From Rickettsia canadensis str. McKiel (GTDB taxonomy: Bacteria; Pseudomonadota; Alphaproteobacteria; Rickettsiales; Rickettsiaceae), in NCBI RefSeq assembly GCF_000014345.1, contig NC_009879.1, positions 62,001-126,000 of the forward strand: a DNA stretch of 64,000 nt. Reading direction: 5' to 3'. Made by a program: the position numbers and the translations under genes. Below the pieces are notes generated by a model that saw nothing but the letters and a program-made list of their open reading frames with translations, did no database searches and had not been told where the DNA came from. Below are positions 48,321-58,163 of this stretch, piece by piece; the first letter of the stretch is position 1; every line of letters begins with the position of its first letter.

Positions 48321-48980
48321 ATGACTAATAATGAGAAAGTGATAAATAATAAAAAATCAACTGATAGCAGCAAGCTTTTTCGTTATCAAGCTAAATTTGT
48401 AGCCGGTGCTATGAATATAAATCAAATACCCAATTTTTTATTACCAGAAATTGCTTTTATTGGTAAATCAAATGTTGGCAAATCAAGTCTAATTAACACT
48501 ATATGTAATAATAAAAATCTTGCTAAAGTTTCTAATATTCCGGGGCGTACTGGGCAAATCAATTTCTTTAACCTTGCAGATAAACTTATTATAGTTGATC
48601 TTCCAGGCTATGGTTTTGCTAATGTCCCTATATCAGTCAAAGAACAGTGGGAGGTGTTAATTAGTTATTATTTACGAAATAGCAATAATTTAAGGTTAGT
48701 TAACTTATTGATTGACTCAAGAAGAGGTATAAAAGAAAACGATAAAAAAGTAGCTGAGCTATTACTTAAAAATAAACGAAGTTTTCAAATTATTTTTACA
48801 AAGTTTGATAAAGTGACGGATTGTAAAAACCTTACCGATGAAGCACAGAATTTTCTTACAACTTTACACTACTCATGTAATGTTATGTATGTAAGTAGTA
48901 GGAGTAAAGAAGGTGCAAGAGAACTTAAAGCTAGTTTAGCAAAATGCATCATCAAACCTCAAAGGTCAAAAGGTAGATAG
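48321..48980 (+). CDS. engB: Ribosome biogenesis GTP-binding protein EngB (YsxC/YihA)
   Basis: A 219-residue small GTPase needed for 50S subunit assembly. The P-loop is [13 protein letters not shown] (G1, about residues 48-60), switch region [12 protein letters not shown] (G2), [11 protein letters not shown] (G3), FTKFDKV (G4, the TKxD motif) and [16 protein letters not shown] (G5). An N-terminal extension of about 20 polar residues is typical of alphaproteobacteria. A broken kinase-like gene and the rvh cluster follow. Confidence 0.95.
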   Translation: MTNNEKVINNKKSTDSSKLFRYQAKFVAGAMNINQIPNFLLPEIAFIGKSNVGKSSLINTICNNKNLAKVSNIPGRTGQINFFNLADKLIIVDLPGYGFANVPISVKEQWEVLISYYLRNSNNLRLVNLLIDSRRGIKENDKKVAELLLKNKRSFQIIFTKFDKVTDCKNLTDEAQNFLTTLHYSCNVMYVSSRSKEGARELKASLAKCIIKPQRSKGR

Positions 48981-48989
48981 TATTTCTTT

Positions 48990-49695
48990 ATTAAATAACA
49001 TTACTCTAATTAAGAATATAATTAAAAGTAGTGAGCTGAAGAATTAAGCAATAGTTCTAAAATTACCTGCTATATTATTATTGACGATAAATTATTTACA
49101 GCTTTTATTGAATCTGTTAGATTACTTGAGATGTGTAGTCCTAAATATATAGTACGTGATCATATTAATTTACGAAGTTCGTCTTTAATATCACAAATAG
49201 ATGAAAATTTTAGTCAAAAAATTAGTAAAATAAGTGACTTTTGGTATTTTAGGTAATGATACTCATTTACTGCAAAAAATTATCTCACCAAAAAATGTAA
49301 ATCATGATGTTATAAATATTGGTTTTTAAGTGAGTCTATTATGATTAATCTGGAAATTTTATTAAATTTTGAAGATAATAATATTATACCTGTAAATAGC
49401 ACTGTTTGCTAATGATGATCAGGAAAACGCATTTATTAAATGTTAACTTAAAGGTAGTAACAATTGCTTCTGCATTAAGTGCAGAACATTTAATATTGTC
49501 ATATGAAATATTATAGGTATAGGTATCCAAGACATTGCCGTATAATATAAAAATACGAGATATTAACTTATTGAAAATCAATGTTAGAATAACTTTCTTA
49601 AAGAAGAATTAATTAAAAACGGTTACGTACATTTTGTAAATAGTGAACTACAAAATTCAATATTGTCAACTATGTTTGATATAAATATAAATTAA
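48990..49695 (+). pseudogene. Broken amino-acid-kinase-like gene (ArgB-like)
   Basis: Pieces in several frames: [21 protein letters not shown] near 48990, DKLFTAFIESVRLLEMCSPKYIVRDHINL (about 49087-49175), FGILGNDTHLLQKIISPKNV (about 49243-49300), INLEILLNFEDNNIIPV (about 49344-49395), AFIINVNLKVVTIASALSAEHLILSYEI (about 49425-49512), and a tail ending SILSTMFDININ with TAA. The NPEIL...NNIIPV and the LNVKADTVA.AIA.ALKAEKLI-like order resembles acetylglutamate kinase. Identity is moderate; that it is dead is clear. Confidence 0.6.
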
Positions 49696-49736
49696 TGCAT
49701 AATCTGCTATTAGTGATAAATTAAGAGAGGTTTTTT

Positions 49737-50024
49737 ATGGCAGGAGCATTAGCATCCGATCTTTTATTTGTAGGGTTAACTAGACCGCCGATGATATTTG
49801 GAGTCAGTATTAAGTTTGCTGCATTAAATATGATAATGACGATGATATTCTTTATTTGGAATAACGGTATTATGATTTTATTCATTGCAACGGCTTTGCA
49901 TTTGATAGCTTATATTATATGTTTTAAAGAACCAAGGTTCATAGAATTATATTTAAATAAAATGTCAAGAACTAGCCAATGTCCTAATAAATTTTACTAC
50001 CGAGCAAATTCTTATGGTATTTGA
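49737..50024 (+). CDS. rvhB3: Type IV secretion system protein RvhB3 (VirB3)
   Basis: A 95-residue VirB3 with two membrane helices in the N-terminal half (LASDLLFVGLTRPPMIFGVSIKFAALNMIMTMIFFIW and GIMILFIATALHLIAYIICF), followed by the conserved KEPRFIELYLNKM segment. The short, basic C-terminus is typical. AGAGAGG before the ATG is a good ribosome binding site. VirB3 is an inner-membrane component that works with VirB4; rvhB4 follows after a 254-base gap with palindromic-repeat remnants. Confidence 0.9.
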   Translation: MAGALASDLLFVGLTRPPMIFGVSIKFAALNMIMTMIFFIWNNGIMILFIATALHLIAYIICFKEPRFIELYLNKMSRTSQCPNKFYYRANSYGI

Positions 50025-50084
50025 GTTTGATGTCATTGCCTGCCTATCCAGGAAAGCATTGTTGCGTGGCTCGGTAAATCAGTT

Positions 50085-50222
50085 GTTATCCTGCAGCTTG
50101 TGAGCTAGATCCAGATAAAAATATATACTACAAGTTATTTTTTGGATACCGTGTTCAAGCTAAGGTATAACACCGAATGTGTTTTGTGATCCACGCAACG
50201 AAGATACGTGGGAATGACATCA
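50085..50222. repeat. Palindromic repeat remnants between rvhB3 and rvhB4 (groups A and B)
   Basis: GTTATCCTGCAGCTTGTGAG on the left and GGATACCGTGTTCAAGCTAAG followed by GTATAAC on the right resemble decayed group A arms. CACGCAACGAAGATACGTGG and GAATGACATC (50191-50222) resemble a group B end. Confidence 0.5.
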
Positions 50223-50278
50223 GTACAACATTTCAGAAATAACTAATAAAATAACAATATTTAAAATCAGGTGAGGTA

Positions 50279-52696
50279 ATGAAGTTATTTAGAACTAGAG
50301 CAGCTAAAGAATTCAGGTCTAAACAAGAAAGACCCACTTCACACTTTATCCCTTATAAATGTCATTGGGATAGTAATACCATTTTAACTAAAGATAATTC
50401 GTTATTGCAAGTTATTAAAATAAACGGCTTTTCTTTTGAAACTGCAGATGATGAAGATTTGGACATTAAGAAGAATATAAGAAATGCCTTACTTAAAAAT
50501 ATGTCTTCGGGAAATATCGTTATGTATTTCCATACTATTAGAAGACGTAAAGCAGTAATATTTGATGATACTGAATTTACTTATGATCCTACTGTAAAAG
50601 TACCTAATGATTTTATTACTTATTTAGGTGTAGAATGGCGTAAAAAACATGCTGGTAGCAAGTCGTTTTTTAATGAATTATATATTAGTATTTTGTATAA
50701 GCCTGATACCGGTGGTGCTGCTATAGTTGAGTATTTTCTAAAGAAGCTTAGACAAAAATCTAATAAAATCGCTTGGGAAAACGACATGAAAGAAATGAAA
50801 GAAAATCTTCAAGAAATGTCAACTAGAGTGATTAATACATTCAGAAGTTACGGAGCAAGATTACTTGGAGTGCGTCAAACGCCGTCAGGTAATTATTGTG
50901 AAATTTTAGAATTCCTTTCATCTTTAGTTAATTGCGGTGATTCACCCGGTCCTATAGCATTACCGCGCGGTACTATTGACGAATATTTACCGACACATCG
51001 CTTATTTTTTGATTCACGTACTATTGAAGCAAGAAGTCCGCTTGGCAAAAAATATGCGGGAATAATTAGTATACTTGAGTATGGTCCTAATACTTCAGCA
51101 GGAATTTTTGATGGATTCCTGCAAATGCCTTTTGAATTTGTCATGACTCAAAGTTTTGTTTTTGCTAACCGAACTGTAGCAATAGGTAAAATGCAATTAC
51201 AACAAAACCGAATGATACAAGCAGGTGATAAGGCTACTTCACAAATTGTTGAAATTTCAACGGCACTTGATATGGCCACTAGTGGTGATATCGGTTTTGG
51301 TGAGCACCACTTATCCCTTTTATGTTCTGCAAATAGTATTAAAGCTTTGGAAGATATATTGTCAATGGCATCAGTTGAGCTTTCTAATTCAGGAATTCAA
51401 CCGGTCAGAGAAAAAGTTAATATGGAACCTAGTTATTGGGGGCAGTTACCTGGAAATATGGAATATATAGTACGTAAATCTACTATAAACACCTTGAATA
51501 TGGCTAGTTTTGCATCGCAGCATAATTACCCGCTTGGTAAAATTAAAGATAATCATTGGGGCGAGTATGTCACAGTACTTGATACTACTTCAGGTACGCC
51601 GTTTTATTTTAATTTTCATGTAAGGGATGTTGGACATACTCTAATTATCGGTCCAACAGGTGCCGGTAAAACAGTTCTTATGAATTTTTTATGTGCTGAA
51701 GCACAAAAATTCAAACCTCGTATGTTCTTTTTTGATAAAGATCGAGGAGCAGAAATATTTATACGTGCTTTAAACGGAGTTTATACAGTAATTGACCCAG
51801 GTTTAAAATGCAACTTTAACCCTTTGCAGCTTGAAGATACTAGTGAGAATAGGACATTTATTTTAGAGTGGCTTCGTGTGCTTGTAACTTCTAACGGTGA
51901 AAGTTTAACTGCACAAGATAATAAAATCTTATCTCAAGCGGTAAGTGGTAATTTTAGATTAGAAAGAAAAGATAGAAGGCTTAGTAATGTTATAGCATTT
52001 CTTGGTATTGATACACCAAATAGTTTGGCAAGTAGGATTGCAATGTGGGTCGGTAAAGGTTCACACGCTAAGATATTTGACAATGAAATTGATGATATCG
52101 ATTTACAAAAAGCAAGAGTATTCGGTTTTGATATGACTGAATTACTTAAAGATCCTATAAGTCTTGCACCGGTATTGTTATATATTTTCCATCGTATTAA
52201 TATCTCTTTAGATGGTCAGAAAACGATGATAGTGCTTGATGAAGCATGGGCTTTAATCGATAATCCAGTATTTGCACCTAAGATCAAAGATTGGTTAAAA
52301 GTGTTGAGAAAATTAAATACTTTTGTTATATTTGCTACGCAGAGTGTTGAAGATGCCGCAAAAAGTAGAATTAGCGATACGTTGATTCAACAAACAGCCA
52401 CGCAGATTTTTTTACCTAATTTGAAAGCTACAGATATTTATCGTAGTGCATTTATGTTAAGTCAGCGAGAATATATTTTAATTAAAACTACCGATCCTAC
52501 TACACGTTATTTTTTAATAAAACAAGGAGTAGATGCTGTAGTTGCCAAAGTTAATTTAGACGGTATGAATAATATAATTAGTGTTTTATCTGGCAGAGTT
52601 GAGACTGTAATATTGCTCGATCAAATTAGAGAGAAATACGGCAATGATCCGGATAAGTGGTTACCTATATTTTATGAAGCAGTTAAAACATTATAG
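50279..52696 (+). CDS. rvhB4: Type IV secretion system ATPase RvhB4 (VirB4)
   Basis: An 805-residue VirB4 ATPase that energises the rvh type IV secretion machine at the inner membrane. The N-terminal CagE/TrbE/VirB domain precedes a RecA-like ATPase with Walker A GPTGAGKTVLMNFL (about residues 458-471), Walker B KTMIVLDEAWALIDNP, and ATQSVEDAAKSRISDTLIQQTATQIFLPN. The gene order B3-B4-B6 and the intact motifs indicate the primary copy (RvhB4a); Rickettsia also has a second, degenerate B4 elsewhere. GGTGAGG precedes the ATG. A perfect palindromic element separates it from rvhB6a. Confidence 0.96.
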   Translation: MKLFRTRAAKEFRSKQERPTSHFIPYKCHWDSNTILTKDNSLLQVIKINGFSFETADDEDLDIKKNIRNALLKNMSSGNIVMYFHTIRRRKAVIFDDTEFTYDPTVKVPNDFITYLGVEWRKKHAGSKSFFNELYISILYKPDTGGAAIVEYFLKKLRQKSNKIAWENDMKEMKENLQEMSTRVINTFRSYGARLLGVRQTPSGNYCEILEFLSSLVNCGDSPGPIALPRGTIDEYLPTHRLFFDSRTIEARSPLGKKYAGIISILEYGPNTSAGIFDGFLQMPFEFVMTQSFVFANRTVAIGKMQLQQNRMIQAGDKATSQIVEISTALDMATSGDIGFGEHHLSLLCSANSIKALEDILSMASVELSNSGIQPVREKVNMEPSYWGQLPGNMEYIVRKSTINTLNMASFASQHNYPLGKIKDNHWGEYVTVLDTTSGTPFYFNFHVRDVGHTLIIGPTGAGKTVLMNFLCAEAQKFKPRMFFFDKDRGAEIFIRALNGVYTVIDPGLKCNFNPLQLEDTSENRTFILEWLRVLVTSNGESLTAQDNKILSQAVSGNFRLERKDRRLSNVIAFLGIDTPNSLASRIAMWVGKGSHAKIFDNEIDDIDLQKARVFGFDMTELLKDPISLAPVLLYIFHRINISLDGQKTMIVLDEAWALIDNPVFAPKIKDWLKVLRKLNTFVIFATQSVEDAAKSRISDTLIQQTATQIFLPNLKATDIYRSAFMLSQREYILIKTTDPTTRYFLIKQGVDAVVAKVNLDGMNNIISVLSGRVETVILLDQIREKYGNDPDKWLPIFYEAVKTL

Positions 52697-52705
52697 ATTG
52701 GAAGT

Positions 52706-52820
52706 GTGTCAAAAAAGACTGTCATACCGTGGCTTGACCACGGTATATACAAAAACAACCAATAATAGTATTAGTATTGATACCGTGGTCAAGCCACGGT
52801 ATGACAGTCTTACGATACAC
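52706..52820. repeat. Intact palindromic element between rvhB4 and rvhB6a (RPE-type, group A)
   Basis: Perfect 31-base arms: 52716-52746 (starting AGACTGTCATACCGTGGCTT) and its complement at 52780-52810. Each arm is also self-complementary inside (TACCGTGG/CCACGGTA). GTGT at 52706 and ACAC at the right edge extend the symmetry. The element ends about 18 bases before the rvhB6a start. Confidence 0.92.
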
Positions 52821-52837
52821 GAGGCAAGTAACTAGTT

Positions 52838-55800
52838 ATGCAATTATTTCCTCGTAGTATAATTATAACATTAGTAATAAGCTTTGTCATAAATTTAGGA
52901 CTAGTCACTAAAACTCATGCCAAAGATACTCTTGATAGCATTATAGATGTTTTAAGCGGCTTAACTTGTGAAACTCAAGGAGTCGGTGATTTATTGCGTA
53001 GTGAATTCTCTCATACATGTATTGTTGCCCCGTTCTTTACTTTTGCAGTAATGAATCTTGTTTCTCCCGTTTTATACATGAATACATTTTTAAAGCTTAA
53101 AATAAACGATAACGATTTATTTAGTAAGAATGAGCATGATGATTTTGGGTATTTCCCTGGAGGTCAATGTACTCGTGAAAACAGAATTGATCCTAACAAG
53201 CCGGAATTACGTTTTGCTTTATGTAGTAATGCTAAATTAATTGTAGCTCGAGCAGAGGCTGTAGCAAAATCAGCACTTGCTATTGCTAAAGCTGTATTAA
53301 CAGGGAGCGATCCTTGGGACGATATAAAAGAAGCATGGAAAAATAATAAAAAGGATTATTATGTTCCATATAGCGGTAAGCCAGGTGATGATGGTTTTGC
53401 CTTTGATGTCGGTTTCCCTGTAATATATTGGAAAGTTATTCAAGATAAAGATAGAATATGTGTCTCAACAAAGGGGTTTACAGGAGATGTTCCTGTCGGT
53501 TGTAAATATATGAAAGAGCCGTTTCCGAAATCCATGTATAATAGTTTTATGGATGTAGGAGATAAGGATTTGATTGAGAATACAAATAAAACTCCTACAG
53601 ATCCTTTAGCCCTAGTTTCATGCAGTAGTGCAGGTGGAGGATGTTATCAAAAAGCTTATAATGCTTCAAAAACTGCAGTAGTCATGACCTCTCCTCTTAT
53701 AGAATGTATAAGGCAAATGATTGCTAGGTTACTAATTAGTAAAGATGTTTGTAGTTTTGATAATGTAAGTCAAGTGATTAATCTTGCTTCAAGGCAAGAT
53801 AGTGCATTATTTCAGTTTCAAGTAAGAATGTATAAAATAGTTGCAGCTTTCTTAACTTTATATGTTATGTTTTTTGGTTTTAAACTATTACTTGCAGGTG
53901 AAGTACCACCAAAAAGTGAGTATATAAATTTTATATTGAAAATGATATTCGTGACTTATTTTTCAATAGGAATTAATATAACCCCTGGTAGTGGTTCTCC
54001 GTATGACCGGCTAGATGGTATGATTCAGTGGGCGTTTCCTTTCTTACTTGACGGTATAAATGCTTTAGCAAGTTGGGTTATGAATGCTGCTCCGTCTAAT
54101 TTATGTAAATTTAACGGTCCTGGTATTTCCTATGATGGCAGTGTTTCCTATATTGCATTATGGGATGCATTAGATTGTAGGGTAGCTCATTATTTAGGGC
54201 TTGATATATTATCTACGTTACTTGTCGAAAATGCTTATCGAAGCCATGATTTTTTAAATTTTGATTTCTTTAGTTTTAGTGCACCGCCATATATTTATTT
54301 GTTAATTCCAGCGATAATCTCCGGTAATATGATGTTAGTGTCACTCGCTCTTGCTTATCCGTTACTTGTGATTTCGGTTGCTGCATTTATGGTTAATGCA
54401 ACGATTATGTGTATGATATCTATAGTAATACTCGGTATTTTAGCTCCTCTTTTTGTACCAATGTTTTTATTCACGTATACAAGAAATTATTTTGATAGCT
54501 GGGTTAAACTAATGATTTCGTTCTTGCTACAGCCTATGGTGGTAGTTACTTTTATGATCACGATGTTTTCGGTATATGATTATGGTTTCTACGGTAAATG
54601 TCAATATAAGAGCAAGTTAATTCACAATAGTATAGAAAATCTTGCACAGGGCAGTACTTCAAGTCGTGATGTTTTGATATTTTATATTAATAATGATTGG
54701 AATGATAAGTCACAATATCCTACTGATGAGGATGTGGAAAGTTGTCAAAATAGTTTAGGTTATATGTTAAATAACCCTATTACCACAGCATTTAATTTTA
54801 CAAAAAATAGTGTAAGTGAAATTGTCGGTAGTAAATCGGGCGATACCTCTACCGATAAATTTCTTGCCAAATTTCAATTTTTATCGGGAGTGATTTTAGG
54901 TCCAGGGATGTTTTTTATGTCACCAAAAGTCGTTTTTGAGAAAATTAAAAATATTTTGCTTGCGTTAGTTACGGCATGTTTTACATTGTACTTGATGTAT
55001 CATGTTAGTAGTCAACTGGCTGAATTTGCTGCAGATATGACGGAAGGAGTAGCTCTGAATAATGTTGCTATAAAGCCGCAAGCAATATTTAAGGCAGCTA
55101 TGGCATTATCTGCTACTGTTGCGGGTGCTGCAACTAAGGGTCTAGATCAGGTAGCAAGTAGGAGAGGAGGTGTAAGTGATTTAGCAGGTGGTTTAGGTGG
55201 CGGAGTAAGGGATAATGTTGCTGCAAGCGGAGGTGTGTCGGCACCTAAGGTAATGCAGACAACTTTGTCTTCTGTAGCCACTGCTAGCCCAAAAACTGTA
55301 AGTAGTGAAGCAAGATCGGATGTTGTTACTACTACTCCTGCTTCTCCAGAAGTTGTATCACTTCCTTCTAGTATTAGAAGTGCTATTTCTATATCTGAAC
55401 CACAAAGTAATATTAAATCTGAAAGTGCTGGAAAAATCATAAGTGATAATAATCAAGAAAGTAAAAAAGAGATCGATAATACTCCGCCTTTACAAGAAAA
55501 AGTTGATAATGCAAGTAAGGGTTCAGGAGTAAGTGATTTAGCAGGTGGTTTAGGTGGTGGAGTAAGGGATAATGTTGCTGCAAGCGGAGGTGTGTCGGCA
55601 CCTAAGGTAATGCAGACAACTTTGTCTTCTGTAGCCACTGCTAGCCCAAAAACTGTAAGTAGTGAAGCAAGATCGGATGTTGTTACTACTACTCCTGCTT
55701 CTCCAGAAGTTGTATCACTTCCTTCTAGTATTAGAAGTGCTATTTCTATATCTGAACCACAAAGTAATATTAAATCTGAAAGTGCTGGAAAAATCATAAG

Positions 55801-56152
55801 TGATAATAATCAAGAAAGTAAAAAAGAGATCGATAATACTCCGCCTTTACAAGAAAAAGTTGATAATGCAAGTAAGGGTTCAGGAGTAATTGATTATAGT
55901 TTTAACTTGAAGGAACATGATAATCCGACAGGAGTAAAGCAGATACGGGAAAATGCAGAGATTCGGGATAAACGTGCAGAAGTAGAGAAAGCATGGAATG
56001 AATTAGTAGCAAGTGGAGGAGGAAGAATAAGAGACCAGCAAGGTGAAGAAATATCAGAACGACGTGCAAATGCCGAAAAAGTATGGGATGAGTTAGTAAA
56101 AAACGGTGTAGTAACAGAAAAAAAAGATAATAGTTCTAATGAAAACTCTTAA
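52838..56152 (+). CDS. VirB6-like type IV secretion membrane protein RvhB6a
   Basis: An 1104-residue member of the enlarged VirB6 family of Rickettsiales. Signal-like helix at residues about 5-28, then a cysteine-containing exported region, then the TrbL/VirB6 core with several helices (about 325-365, 480-565, 700-725), including FMVNATIMCMISIVILGILAPLFVPMFLFTYTRNYFDSWVKLMISFLLQP. The Ser/Gly-rich tail contains a 119-residue tandem duplication (about 779-1016) and a charged end with two related units, KAWNELVASGG and KVWDELVKNG. It overlaps rvhB6b by 14 bases. VirB6 forms part of the inner-membrane channel; the long extension is of unknown function. Confidence 0.9.
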   Translation: MQLFPRSIIITLVISFVINLGLVTKTHAKDTLDSIIDVLSGLTCETQGVGDLLRSEFSHTCIVAPFFTFAVMNLVSPVLYMNTFLKLKINDNDLFSKNEHDDFGYFPGGQCTRENRIDPNKPELRFALCSNAKLIVARAEAVAKSALAIAKAVLTGSDPWDDIKEAWKNNKKDYYVPYSGKPGDDGFAFDVGFPVIYWKVIQDKDRICVSTKGFTGDVPVGCKYMKEPFPKSMYNSFMDVGDKDLIENTNKTPTDPLALVSCSSAGGGCYQKAYNASKTAVVMTSPLIECIRQMIARLLISKDVCSFDNVSQVINLASRQDSALFQFQVRMYKIVAAFLTLYVMFFGFKLLLAGEVPPKSEYINFILKMIFVTYFSIGINITPGSGSPYDRLDGMIQWAFPFLLDGINALASWVMNAAPSNLCKFNGPGISYDGSVSYIALWDALDCRVAHYLGLDILSTLLVENAYRSHDFLNFDFFSFSAPPYIYLLIPAIISGNMMLVSLALAYPLLVISVAAFMVNATIMCMISIVILGILAPLFVPMFLFTYTRNYFDSWVKLMISFLLQPMVVVTFMITMFSVYDYGFYGKCQYKSKLIHNSIENLAQGSTSSRDVLIFYINNDWNDKSQYPTDEDVESCQNSLGYMLNNPITTAFNFTKNSVSEIVGSKSGDTSTDKFLAKFQFLSGVILGPGMFFMSPKVVFEKIKNILLALVTACFTLYLMYHVSSQLAEFAADMTEGVALNNVAIKPQAIFKAAMALSATVAGAATKGLDQVASRRGGVSDLAGGLGGGVRDNVAASGGVSAPKVMQTTLSSVATASPKTVSSEARSDVVTTTPASPEVVSLPSSIRSAISISEPQSNIKSESAGKIISDNNQESKKEIDNTPPLQEKVDNASKGSGVSDLAGGLGGGVRDNVAASGGVSAPKVMQTTLSSVATASPKTVSSEARSDVVTTTPASPEVVSLPSSIRSAISISEPQSNIKSESAGKIISDNNQESKKEIDNTPPLQEKVDNASKGSGVIDYSFNLKEHDNPTGVKQIRENAEIRDKRAEVEKAWNELVASGGGRIRDQQGEEISERRANAEKVWDELVKNGVVTEKKDNSSNENS
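55172..55885 (+). repeat. 357-bp tandem duplication within rvhB6a
   Basis: Copy 1 is 55172-55528 and copy 2 is 55529-55885, 119 codons each, in frame. Comparing them by eye I find essentially one silent difference (GGC against GGT near the start). Each copy runs from VSDLAGGLGGGVRDNVAASG to NTPPLQEKVDNASKGSG. Confidence 0.97.
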
Positions 56153-58157
56153 AACCTTAAAGATATTTATTATGGTTTGTATAGCGTCTGTAAGCTTAGC
56201 TAGCTTTGCAGGTTTTGGGGAATCATGTTCTAGTTTACCGGCTACTTCAGACAAATATTTAGAAACAGATACAGCATATGGCTATATAATTCGTAATATT
56301 GATATGAAAGATCCGAGAGGTAATTGTGACTCAGCTGTGCCTGGTATAACGTTTTGTTTTAAAAATATAGAAGGTAGTAGTAGTCCTTGTACCATGTATA
56401 CTTTAAATGAAGGTGATTCTAAGAAGATTAGTGATTTAAGTACTGATAATAATCCTGATCTTGGAGCAAATCCTGTATTACAGAATATCGTTTTAACGGT
56501 TAAAAAATTGGATAATGATTTATGTTTAATTATGCCTACATCAAGGGGTCCGATGCCGGTAGCATGTAAATCTTTAAGTGCTAATCCGCCGCCTAATCCG
56601 TCTGATTATGAAAATTGTAATATAGGTAAAAATTGTTATACGGGAGCAAGTTATAGTCAATCGTTAATTAATTTTTCCGGTCTTGCAGTTCAGTGTTTGA
56701 GTGAAACACTTAATAAAATATTTTTTGTTGGAAATAGCTGTAGTTCTCAAGATCAAAATTCTAGAATAACTAATCTTGCCGCTTTTTCTACGTTTCAAGG
56801 TTATTTAAAGAGAACTATAGGTGCAGCACTAATTCTCTATATTATGTTTTTTGCCTTTAATATGGCTCTAAATAAAGAATATGCAAGTACTGAAAAAATA
56901 GCTCTTTTTATAATAAAATTCTTATTTGTTGCTTATTTTTCTATCGGTCTTGGACCTTTAGATTTTAGCAGCGGTCAGCCGACAAAAGAAAACGGTATGT
57001 TAAAATACGGACTACCTCTTTTGACGGGAGCAGCACCAGACTTTGCACAGATGATCTTTAATGCAGCAGGTGCTAGAGGATTATGTCAGTTTGATAATTC
57101 AAAGTATAAGGACGGTTATAAATTTTACGGTTTATGGGACGCTATTGATTGCCGTATAGGTTATTATCTTGGTTTGGATTTACTTTATAATATAGATAAG
57201 AATCGAGTTTTAGGGCGTTCGGTCGGCAATGGTCCCAGTGGTAATAATGAGAAGATACCTAACCTTGGTAATCCGGATAAAAATAGTCCAAATGATTTAA
57301 GTAAAGCAGGATCACTGAGGTTTTTTACAGTTATGTTTGGATTTTTTATGGCTGGCAACGTCATTATATTTGCAGCAGGTTTAGTATTTTCTGTAATATT
57401 TTTATCTATACTTTTATATTTTATTACGCATTATTTAGTTTGCATGGTTACTATTTACGTTATGACATATGTTTCTCCTATATTCATTCCTATGGCTCTA
57501 TTTACTCGTACAAAAGCTTATTTTGATGGGTGGTTAAAAGTATGTATTTCATGTACATTGCAGCCGTCAGTAATAGCAGGTTTTATAGCTTTATTAATAA
57601 CTATGTATGATTCCGCAATATTTAAAAATTGTGAATTCCTTAGACATGATTATGAAAAAGGAGATATTAGATTTAGTACTTTTGAATTAAGGCTCCCTAT
57701 TAGTGCTGCAGACAAATGTCAGGAAAGTTTTGGATATAAAATGTTACAATATTATGCAGGTGAAGGTTGGGAAGAGCATTTATTGATACTTTTCCCAATA
57801 AAATCAATTGTTAGAGATGTTGTGTCTATTTTAGCGGAACTTTTGTATGTATTAGTATTTTCAGTTATTTTTTATTATTTCTCTAAATCTATAGGGCGTT
57901 TTGCTGCTGATTTAACTAACGGTCCTAATATGGACGCAGTAAATGCACGTTCAACTAAAATAGTTGATTTAGTAAAGAAAGGAGCTGCGTTCCTTAAGGA
58001 TGCTGCTATAGCTTCACAAGGCAAGCCACTGGTAGGACATAAGCTGAGTGGAGGAAGTAGACGTAAAGGTAGGGTGCAAAGTGATGATACACTTGGTTCA
58101 CACGGAAGAAGTAGTGATAATGCCAAAGATGCTTTATCGACAAGTAGAGGTAAATGA
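56139..58157 (+). CDS. VirB6-like type IV secretion membrane protein RvhB6b
   Basis: A 672-residue VirB6-family protein. Signal peptide residues 1-24 (ending SLASFA), an exported cysteine-bearing region with DNDLCLIMPTSRGPMPVACKSL (about 127-148), and a VirB6 core with several helices from about 220 on, including YFITHYLVCMVTIYVMTYVSPIFIPMALFTRTKAYFDGWLKVCISCTLQPS. Short basic C-terminal tail. It begins within the end of rvhB6a and ends 6 bases before rvhB6c, so the four genes form a tight operon. Confidence 0.9.
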   Translation: MKTLKTLKIFIMVCIASVSLASFAGFGESCSSLPATSDKYLETDTAYGYIIRNIDMKDPRGNCDSAVPGITFCFKNIEGSSSPCTMYTLNEGDSKKISDLSTDNNPDLGANPVLQNIVLTVKKLDNDLCLIMPTSRGPMPVACKSLSANPPPNPSDYENCNIGKNCYTGASYSQSLINFSGLAVQCLSETLNKIFFVGNSCSSQDQNSRITNLAAFSTFQGYLKRTIGAALILYIMFFAFNMALNKEYASTEKIALFIIKFLFVAYFSIGLGPLDFSSGQPTKENGMLKYGLPLLTGAAPDFAQMIFNAAGARGLCQFDNSKYKDGYKFYGLWDAIDCRIGYYLGLDLLYNIDKNRVLGRSVGNGPSGNNEKIPNLGNPDKNSPNDLSKAGSLRFFTVMFGFFMAGNVIIFAAGLVFSVIFLSILLYFITHYLVCMVTIYVMTYVSPIFIPMALFTRTKAYFDGWLKVCISCTLQPSVIAGFIALLITMYDSAIFKNCEFLRHDYEKGDIRFSTFELRLPISAADKCQESFGYKMLQYYAGEGWEEHLLILFPIKSIVRDVVSILAELLYVLVFSVIFYYFSKSIGRFAADLTNGPNMDAVNARSTKIVDLVKKGAAFLKDAAIASQGKPLVGHKLSGGSRRKGRVQSDDTLGSHGRSSDNAKDALSTSRGK

Positions 58158-58163
58158 TAGAAT

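Noticed and set aside
55147..55797. Two identical antisense frames opposite rvhB6a
   Set aside because: They are the shadow of the 357-bp tandem duplication; no ribosome site or family resemblance.
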